Below, piece by piece: positions 57,885 to 64,000 of a DNA stretch of 64,000 nucleotides. Each line of letters starts with the position of its first letter. The first letter of the stretch is position 1. A model generated the notes under the pieces. The model searched no databases. It saw nothing but the letters and a program-made list of their open reading frames with translations, and was not told where the DNA came from. The DNA is from Aliiroseovarius sp. M344 (GTDB taxonomy: Bacteria > Pseudomonadota > Alphaproteobacteria > Rhodobacterales > Rhodobacteraceae), in contig NZ_CP081153.1 in assembly GCF_025140835.1 (NCBI RefSeq), positions 1,240,001-1,304,000 of the forward strand, written 5' to 3'. The translations under genes were made by a program, and so were the position numbers.

Positions 57885-58859
57885 TTACCAGCGGATTACG
57901 ACCGCGCCCCAAGCCAATCCGCCACCAATTGCCTCGGTGACAACAAGGTCACCTTTCTTGATCTTGCCTTCAGCACAGCCAACAGAAAGCGCCAACGGGA
58001 TCGATGCAGCCGAGGTATTGCCGTGATCTTGTACTGTGACGATGACGCGATCCATCGGCACACCCAGTTTTTTGGCTGTGCCCTGAATGATGCGGATGTT
58101 GGCTTGGTGGGGGACAATCCAGTCCAGATCATCGTCCGTCAGGCCGACCCTCTGCAAGGCAGTCTCGGCAGTCTCGGTCAACTTGCCAACCGCTTGCCGG
58201 AACAGGGGGTTGCCCTGCATCCGCAGATGACCCGAGGTCTGTGTCGTCGATACGCCGCCGTCCACATACAGCATCTCGCGCATGCGTCCGTCTGAATTCA
58301 GATCCGCCGACAGGATGCCGCGATCGCCAGTGTCTCCGCGACCTTCCTGCGCCTCAAGCACCAAAGCGCCTGCGCCGTCACCAAACAGCACGCAGGTGGA
58401 TCGGTCGGTCATGTCAAGAATGCGGGAAAACGTCTCGGCACCGATCACCAGAACGCGGTCGACCTGTCCGGAAAGAATCAGCGCGTTGGCGTTGGTCAGC
58501 GCGAAAACAAAGCCCGCACAGACCGCCTGGACGTCAAATCCAAAGCCGCGTGTCATACCCAGTTCATTTTGAACCATCGTGGCAACCGACGGGAAGGTCA
58601 GATCGGGGGTCGAGGTTGCAACAACGATCGCGTCGATATCATCAACCTTAAGTCCTGCATTTGCCAGCGCGGCGCGTGCCGCTTCGGCGGCCATTTGTGA
58701 CGTGGTTTCATCTTCGGCAGCAAAATGGCGGCGCTCAATACCCGATCGCGTGCGAATCCACTCGTCCGTGGTGTCCACAATGTCTTCGAAATACGAGTTC
58801 GGGACAACATGCGCGGGCAAATAGTGCCCGACGCCCTTGACCACGGCGCGTCTTGTCAT
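57885..58859 (-). CDS. fabH: 3-oxoacyl-ACP synthase III
   Basis: Starts fatty acid chains from acetyl-CoA and malonyl-ACP. The 324-residue protein has the nucleophilic cysteine in [14 protein letters not shown], the histidine in [10 protein letters not shown] and the asparagine in [14 protein letters not shown]. It overlaps plsX by four bases. Confidence 0.97.
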   Translation of the reverse strand: MTRRAVVKGVGHYLPAHVVPNSYFEDIVDTTDEWIRTRSGIERRHFAAEDETTSQMAAEAARAALANAGLKVDDIDAIVVATSTPDLTFPSVATMVQNELGMTRGFGFDVQAVCAGFVFALTNANALILSGQVDRVLVIGAETFSRILDMTDRSTCVLFGDGAGALVLEAQEGRGDTGDRGILSADLNSDGRMREMLYVDGGVSTTQTSGHLRMQGNPLFRQAVGKLTETAETALQRVGLTDDDLDWIVPHQANIRIIQGTAKKLGVPMDRVIVTVQDHGNTSAASIPLALSVGCAEGKIKKGDLVVTEAIGGGLAWGAVVIRW

Positions 58860-59944
58860 TCTTGCTGCTCACCTTGCCGGCTTTCCGTTGCGACATCTTG
58901 GCGTGATGCGTCGGCGGATGCAACCCGTGCAGCGAGCTTCTGATTAAAGCCACCTTTGGCCAGTTGAAACGCCAGCCTGACAGCGGCAGAAATACCTGTC
59001 GCATCGGCCGAGCCGTGGCTTTTGACAACGGTTCCGTTCAGCCCGAGAAACACGCCACCATTGTTGCGGCGGGGGTCCACACGGTGGCTGAGCCGCCGCA
59101 GCGGTCCCATCGCAAGCAGGGCTGCGAATTTCGACAGGATCGTTGCGCCGAACACTTCGCGCAGCAGGCCCGAGATCAAATTGGCGGTGCCTTCGCCGGT
59201 TTTCAGCGCAACATTGCCGGTAAATCCGTCGGTAACGATGACATCCACGCGGTCTGACGGCAGGTCAACGCCCTCAATAAAGCCGACAAAATCAATTTGC
59301 GCACCTTCGGCAGCATTGGCGATCAGCTCATGCGCAGCTTTTAATTCGTTGCGGCCTTTGTGTTCTTCTGTGCCGACATTCAGCAAGCCCACGCGCGGGC
59401 GGGTGATGCCCAGCCCATTGCGGGCATAAGAGGCGCCCATCATCGCATATTGCATCAGGTCTTCTTCGTCGGCCCGAATATCGGCACCGACATCGAGCAT
59501 CACATTGAAACCGGCTGGGTTGCGCGATGGCCACAAGCAGGCAATTGCGGGGCGGTTGACGCCGGGCAATTTGCGCAGGCGCACCATCGACAACAGCATG
59601 AGAGCGCCGGTGTTGCCACAACTGACAACCACTTCGGCCTCGCCATCACGCACGGCGTCAATGGCCGACCACATCGAGGTCTTCTGGCCATTGCGCATCA
59701 CCTGGCTGGGTTTGTCATCCATGGTGACGATTTCGTCCGCATGACGAATCTCGCACACTTCGGCCAAACCCTTGGTGCGGGCGACAAGTTTCTCAAGCTC
59801 TGGCTTGTTGCCATGCAGAATGAACCCGATCTCGGGGTTCTTATCTGCAGACAGCGCAAGACCGGCAACAACGGCTGCCGGTCCAAGATCTCCGCCCATG
59901 GCGTCGACCGATACGATTGTGCGTTTGGGGGCGTCCATTGTCAT
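58856..59944 (-). CDS. plsX: Phosphate acyltransferase PlsX
   Basis: Forms acyl-phosphate for phospholipid synthesis. The 362-residue protein starts [20 protein letters not shown] and carries [12 protein letters not shown] and the [28 protein letters not shown] segment. Coupled to fabH. Confidence 0.96.
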   Translation of the reverse strand: MTMDAPKRTIVSVDAMGGDLGPAAVVAGLALSADKNPEIGFILHGNKPELEKLVARTKGLAEVCEIRHADEIVTMDDKPSQVMRNGQKTSMWSAIDAVRDGEAEVVVSCGNTGALMLLSMVRLRKLPGVNRPAIACLWPSRNPAGFNVMLDVGADIRADEEDLMQYAMMGASYARNGLGITRPRVGLLNVGTEEHKGRNELKAAHELIANAAEGAQIDFVGFIEGVDLPSDRVDVIVTDGFTGNVALKTGEGTANLISGLLREVFGATILSKFAALLAMGPLRRLSHRVDPRRNNGGVFLGLNGTVVKSHGSADATGISAAVRLAFQLAKGGFNQKLAARVASADASRQDVATESRQGEQQE

Positions 59945-60000
59945 TCTTCATCCCATGCTCGGGGATTTTCTGACACGACCGCCCGCGTCGGGCAAGAGGC

Positions 60001-60210
60001 TTACGCCGCGTCTTCGTCGTCGAAATCGACTTCGTCGGCAATTGCAACGACTTCACGGTCGTCATAATGGCCGCACGAGGGGCAAACGTGGTGGGGGCGC
60101 TTCAGCTCGCCGCAGTTCGAACATTCGTTCGGGTTCGCGGCAACCAGGGCGTCATGCGCGCGGCGGTTGTTGCGGCGCGACTTCGATACTTTGTTCTGTT
60201 GGACAGCCAT
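60001..60210 (-). CDS. rpmF: 50S ribosomal protein L32
   Basis: A 69-residue basic protein of the large subunit. It starts [21 protein letters not shown] and carries a zinc site, [17 protein letters not shown]. It lies between yceD and plsX on the same strand, as in many bacteria. Confidence 0.97.
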   Translation of the reverse strand: MAVQQNKVSKSRRNNRRAHDALVAANPNECSNCGELKRPHHVCPSCGHYDDREVVAIADEVDFDDEDAA

Positions 60211-60465
60211 CGTCTCAACCTTTGGATTTCGGGGGCCAGATAGCCCGGTGTATTTCTGGGGCGATATCGCCCGGTGTTCTCAAGTCATTCCTGAGTCTCG
60301 GCGCCTCATACGCGGTTTGCGGTGCGCTGTCCAACCCATCTTGTGGAAGAAGGCGGGAAAATACTGTGATTCTTATTTCGTGCAAGGGGTGAAATGCGCT
60401 GATTTCAGATGAAAGTGCCGGTTTCCCTCGCAAATGCACGGGCATTGGAGGGCAGCCACGCGCAC

Positions 60466-61044
60466 TCAGCTCTTTTTGCCGCCATCTGAAAGCTTGTCGC
60501 GCAAATCGGAAAGTCCCGCGAATGGCTTTGCATCATCGTCGGTCATTGGTTTGGTGCCGGGTTCAGCAAACACGTTTGTTTGCATGTCTGCCCCTTCGGC
60601 CCGCGGATACAAAGGCAGCGACAAAGCCAGCGCTTCGATCATCACTTGCCCCAAATCAATCACATCGGCCAGTGGCTCGACACTGTCATCCTCAGGCATC
60701 TCGACCTCGTCGTCGTCATTTGGTTCAGACAAGTGCTTCAGCCAGCGGCGGTCGATCTTGTCGTCGATCCGCGTCGTTACAGGGTCCAGCGTGACCACAC
60801 ATTCCTGGATAACGGTCGCTCCCAGATTGGCAGTCATCTGCCAATCATGCTTGCCCAACGGGCTCATCTCCCCGGAAAACCGCAACTTGCGCAGACCTAA
60901 AATGCCCAGATCCCGGGCGATAGAGTCGCAAACAGTTTGGCTGGGCACCAGTTCAAACGGCGTTGCCCGGCCCGTTGCCAGATCAGCGGGGCGAATGGGA
61001 TGTGTGAAGGGCAGGGCGTCGCCTGAAGATGTTGCGTCGGTCAT
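60466..61044 (-). CDS. yceD: YceD family protein (DUF177)
   Basis: A 192-residue protein linked to 23S rRNA maturation in some organisms. The family cysteine segment is EMSPLGKHDWQMTANLGATVIQECVVTLDPV. The acidic middle (EPNDDDEVEMPEDDSVEPL) is typical. Start at 61044 is favoured. It is 255 bases before rpmF, the usual partner. Confidence 0.88.
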   Translation of the reverse strand: MTDATSSGDALPFTHPIRPADLATGRATPFELVPSQTVCDSIARDLGILGLRKLRFSGEMSPLGKHDWQMTANLGATVIQECVVTLDPVTTRIDDKIDRRWLKHLSEPNDDDEVEMPEDDSVEPLADVIDLGQVMIEALALSLPLYPRAEGADMQTNVFAEPGTKPMTDDDAKPFAGLSDLRDKLSDGGKKS

Positions 61045-61193
61045 TTTGCGTCTCCGCTCTTTGTCTGATCTTGCGTAGCGAACCGAACAATCTCGGCCTT
61101 GTGCGAACATAGCCGGTGATCGTTTCTTGAACCATGCGCGATCCTAGGCTAAGCCGATACCCAAGACAGAGTGGCGAACGCAAGGGGGGCGGT

Positions 61194-61667
61194 ATGTCTT
61201 ATCTGCGCCAGACAGGCAAGATTATGGGTAAAATGATTGGCGCGGTGCTGCTTGTGGCACTGGTCGCGTCCTGTTCCGCCACCTATCGCAATCACGGTTA
61301 CATGCCGCCTAAAGAAGATATCGACCTGATCGAGGTCGGCAAAGACACGCGCGAAACCGTTGCAAGTTCCATTGGCAAGCCGGGCACGTCTGGCCTGTTG
61401 GCGGGCAGCGGCTATTACTACGTTCGGTCGCGGTTCAAGCACTATCTGTATAACGCCCCGCAAGAGATCGACCGCGAAGTCATGGCCATAACATTCAATG
61501 ACAAAGGTGTGGTCGAGAACATCGAACGCTTTGGTCTTCAAGACGGTCGTATCGTTGTGCTTGAGCGCCGCGTAACCGACAGCAATATTCAGGGCGTTGG
61601 ATTCCTGAAGCAGCTGTTTGGTTCGTTCGGACGAATTGATGTGGCCGAGCAATTCCGCGGCAACTAA
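61194..61667 (+). CDS. bamE: Outer-membrane assembly factor BamE (lipoprotein)
   Basis: Lipoprotein of the BAM complex that inserts beta-barrel proteins. ATG 61194 follows AAGGGGGGCGG and gives 157 residues with a signal ending in the lipobox LVASC. The BamE fold is seen in IEVGKDTRETVASSIGKPG and the YYYVRSRF strand. Divergent from yceD. A terminator follows. Confidence 0.93.
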   Translation: MSYLRQTGKIMGKMIGAVLLVALVASCSATYRNHGYMPPKEDIDLIEVGKDTRETVASSIGKPGTSGLLAGSGYYYVRSRFKHYLYNAPQEIDREVMAITFNDKGVVENIERFGLQDGRIVVLERRVTDSNIQGVGFLKQLFGSFGRIDVAEQFRGN

Positions 61668-61691
61668 AAGGTTACCCGCAAAAATCGGAAC

Positions 61692-61729
61692 AGCGCGGGG
61701 CCGCAGGGTCGCCGCGCTTTTTCTTTTTT
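61692..61729 (+). terminator. Terminator after bamE
   Basis: AGCGCGG (61692) pairs with CCGCGCT (61712) and is followed by TTTTCTTTTTT. Confidence 0.85.
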
Positions 61730-61823
61730 GCCGGACCTCATATTTCTGTCACACCTTGTCGGCACGGTGTCCGAGGCGCATATGTTGCGATAAGCCGTGA
61801 AGCATCAGGGACGGAGGTCCGCT

Positions 61824-62558
61824 ATGCCAACCTTCATAAAGGGCCGATACGAGGCTCGATTTGGCGAAAGCCAGGATGACATCAAAGCCGCACAAACCTT
61901 GCGACACCGGTGTTTTCGCGGCGGTGATGGGCTGGACGAGGATCACTACGATGCTGCCTGCCGTCATATCCTGATCGAGGATCGCGAGACGGGCGCATTG
62001 GTAGGGTGCTTTCGGCTGATGCCTTTGGAAAACGGCTCGCGCATCGGTGACAGCTATTCGGCCCAGTATTATGAACTGTCCGCACTTCGAACGTACAATG
62101 CCCCGATGATCGAGATGGGGCGGTTTTGCATCGCGCCCGATGCTCAGGATGGTGCCGATATCCTGCGTGTCGCTTGGGGCGCGATGACTCGCTATGTGGA
62201 CCGTGAAGGGGTCGGAATGCTGTTTGGCTGTTCGTCCTTTCAAGGGACCGATGCGGCGCAGTATTTCGACGCTTTCGCAATGCTGCGGGACCGCCATCTT
62301 GCGCCAAAACGCTGGTTGCCGCGGGTCAAAGCTCCCAAAGTGTTTCGTTTTGCCCAACGGCTGCGGCGAAAGCCAGACGCCAAACAGGCCTTGCGCGCGA
62401 TGCCGCCGCTGTTGCGCACCTATCTTTTGATGGGGGGCTGGGTGTCCGACCACGCGGTGGTGGATCATGATCTGAACACCTTGCATGTGTTCACGGGGCT
62501 TGAGATCAGCGCGGTTCCACAGACCCGCGCACGGCTGTTGCGGGCGTTCACCGGGTAA
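61824..62558 (+). CDS. olsB: L-ornithine N-alpha-acyltransferase OlsB
   Basis: Makes lyso-ornithine lipid from ornithine and 3-hydroxyacyl-ACP. GGAGG lies six bases before ATG 61824, giving 244 residues. The GNAT-like family motifs are AQTLRHRCFRG, EMGRFCIAPD and LFGCSSFQGTDAA. The OlsA acyltransferase that completes the lipid is not within the window; the ABC-F gene follows instead. Confidence 0.9.
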   Translation: MPTFIKGRYEARFGESQDDIKAAQTLRHRCFRGGDGLDEDHYDAACRHILIEDRETGALVGCFRLMPLENGSRIGDSYSAQYYELSALRTYNAPMIEMGRFCIAPDAQDGADILRVAWGAMTRYVDREGVGMLFGCSSFQGTDAAQYFDAFAMLRDRHLAPKRWLPRVKAPKVFRFAQRLRRKPDAKQALRAMPPLLRTYLLMGGWVSDHAVVDHDLNTLHVFTGLEISAVPQTRARLLRAFTG

Positions 62559-62601
62559 GGCTGAGGTTGACCTTGCAAGTGTGATTGCCTAACTCGGCGC
62601 T

Positions 62602-64000
62602 ATGGCTCGTATACCCCTTCTTCAGATGTCCGATATCTCGCTGACCTTTGGCGGCGATCCCGTCTTTGACTGCCTCGATCTGGTGGTGCAGCCCAATGAT
62701 CGCGTGGCGCTCGTGGGGCGCAACGGGTCGGGCAAATCAACCCTGATGAAGGTCATGGCTGGCTTGGTTGAACCTGATCATGGCACACGCGTTTTATCCC
62801 CCGGTGTCTCGGTCGGATATATGGAACAACATCCTGATTTGTCGCGGTTTACCACTTTGGGCGACTTTGCGGTTTCAGGACTGGAGCCGGGCCAGGATTA
62901 TCTGGTCGAGCGGGTGGCAGAAGGCCTGAAATTCAAGCTCGACGCCCCGGTGAGTACGGCCTCGGGAGGCGAGCGTCGCCGGGCGGCTCTGGCCAAGTTG
63001 CTGGCCGAAGCACCTGATCTGATGTTGCTGGACGAGCCGACCAACCATTTGGACATTCATGCCATTGAGTGGCTGGAGGCTGAACTGTCGCAAACCCGCG
63101 CGGGTTTTGTGCTGATCAGCCACGACCGCGCGTTCCTGCGCGCCCTGACACGCGCCACGCTGTGGGTGGATCGCGGACAGGTGCGGCGGCAGGAAAAAGG
63201 GTTTGAGCATTTCGAAGCCTGGCGTGACAAGGTTTGGGATGAAGAAGACACAAGCCGTCACAAACTGAACCGCAAGATCAAGGCGGAAGCCCGTTGGGCG
63301 GTTGAAGGCATCAGCGCACGGCGCAAACGCAATCAGGGCCGGGTGCGCGCACTGGGCGATCTGAGGGCCGAGCGGGCCGCGCAGATCAACCGACAGGGTG
63401 CTGCGGAAATGGCACTGGAAGCCGGACCCAAATCGGGCCGCAAGGTGATCGAGGCGCGCGGCATCTCGAAATCCTATGATGACCGGGTGATCCTGAACGA
63501 TTTTGACCTGCGGGTCATGCGCGGCGAAACCATCGCACTGGTTGGCCCCAACGGGGCAGGCAAGACAACGCTTTTGAAGATGCTCATCGGGCAGGAAACG
63601 CCCGACACCGGCAGCGTGCAACACGGCACCGGGCTTGAGGTTGCCGTGTTTGACCAGAACCGGACGGGTCTGGTCGAGGATGACAGCCTTTGGGAAAACC
63701 TTGTTGGCGATCCCGAAATGCGCGTGTCCGGCAAGGCCGATCAGGTGATGGTGCGTGGCGCTCCGAAACATGTTGTCGGCTATCTGAAAGAGTTCCTGTT
63801 TTCTGACGCACAAGCCCGCGCGCCCGTGCGGTCTTTGTCGGGCGGGGAAAAGGCGCGTTTGATTCTGGCCAAGATCATGGCGCGGCAGTCAAACCTTCTG
63901 GTGATGGATGAACCGACCAACGATCTGGACGTGGAAACGCTGGACCTGCTGCAAGAGCTGATCACAGCTTATGATGGCACGGTTCTTGTGGTCAGCCATG
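62602..64000 (+). CDS. uup: ABC-F family ATPase (Uup-like), 3' end outside window
   Basis: A soluble ABC protein acting on translating ribosomes. The 466 codons seen hold two ATPase domains: Walker A GRNGSGKS, signature ASGGERRR, Walker B LLDEPTNHLD; then GPNGAGKT, LSGGEKAR and VMDEPTNDLD, separated by a charged linker (about residues 205-275). No membrane segments. The C-terminus, which in Uup binds nucleic acid, is cut by the window edge. The start at ATG 62602 is taken from the family N-terminus, LLQMSDISLTFGG. Confidence 0.92.
   Translation, partial: MARIPLLQMSDISLTFGGDPVFDCLDLVVQPNDRVALVGRNGSGKSTLMKVMAGLVEPDHGTRVLSPGVSVGYMEQHPDLSRFTTLGDFAVSGLEPGQDYLVERVAEGLKFKLDAPVSTASGGERRRAALAKLLAEAPDLMLLDEPTNHLDIHAIEWLEAELSQTRAGFVLISHDRAFLRALTRATLWVDRGQVRRQEKGFEHFEAWRDKVWDEEDTSRHKLNRKIKAEARWAVEGISARRKRNQGRVRALGDLRAERAAQINRQGAAEMALEAGPKSGRKVIEARGISKSYDDRVILNDFDLRVMRGETIALVGPNGAGKTTLLKMLIGQETPDTGSVQHGTGLEVAVFDQNRTGLVEDDSLWENLVGDPEMRVSGKADQVMVRGAPKHVVGYLKEFLFSDAQARAPVRSLSGGEKARLILAKIMARQSNLLVMDEPTNDLDVETLDLLQELITAYDGTVLVVSH

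Overview
The window looks like chromosomal DNA of a marine alphaproteobacterium of the Rhodobacteraceae (Roseobacter group). The evidence is high-GC coding sequence, a class I lysyl-tRNA synthetase, a GTTC-N7-GTTC type LexA box, the trpG-trpD-trpC-moaC-moeA-lexA order, an argS-SPOR-nagZ-scpA-scpB run, a yceD-rpmF-plsX-fabH-ihfA-merR run and a PhaZ/PhaC/PhaP/PhaR cluster. I see no prophage, transposase, CRISPR array or rRNA. One tRNA gene (Pro, GGG) is present. About 70 protein genes fill almost all the sequence. Two are cut by the window edges: lysK on the left and an ABC-F ATPase on the right.

Layout. 1-8 kb: lysK (3' part), a large right-handed beta-helix protein, PPK2, a lytic transglycosylase lipoprotein and a MATE transporter. 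7.6-12 kb: a small conserved protein, aspartate aminotransferase, an XRE regulator with SdhE, an LdtR-like regulator, a VWA-like DUF1194 protein and a VOC/glyoxalase protein. 12-15 kb: thyX, an AT-rich zinc-ribbon membrane ORF followed by a nested palindromic element, a cold-shock gene, an ArsC-like reductase and a small membrane protein. 15.1-17.8 kb, minus strand: a bufferin operon (bufA, bufB, bufC, doxX) predicted to make a cysteine-modified, metal-buffering exported peptide. 18-22 kb: thrS and two alpha/beta hydrolases. 22-26.5 kb: polyhydroxyalkanoate storage, phaZ divergent from phaC-phaP-phaR, with TGC-rich operators. 26.5-31.6 kb, minus strand: lexA, moeA, moaC, trpC, trpD and trpG.

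31.6-46 kb is mostly separate metabolic and stress genes: a divergent polysaccharide deacetylase, an orphan membrane protein, a GYD protein, enolase, a DMT transporter, a Fur/Mur regulator, TetR, a CPA1 antiporter, an EEP-family protein, SelO, GNAT, nucleoside hydrolase, exonuclease III, a HI0933-type flavoprotein and an A-type Fe-S carrier. 46-53.4 kb, plus strand: dgt, argS, a SPOR protein, nagZ, scpA, scpB and a small basic protein. 53.5-61 kb, minus strand: pssA and psd (phosphatidylethanolamine synthesis), a long dCTP deaminase, tRNA-Pro, merR, ihfA, fabH, plsX, rpmF and yceD. 61-64 kb, plus strand: bamE, olsB and the ABC-F gene.

The parts most worth attention are the bufferin operon; the 18-bp perfect inverted repeat upstream of phaP with related sequences before phaZ/phaC and phaR; the three evenly spaced GTTC elements upstream of lexA; and the low-GC ORF with its palindromic element between thyX and the cold-shock gene. 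All functional calls come from reading motifs and gene order; no database search was run.
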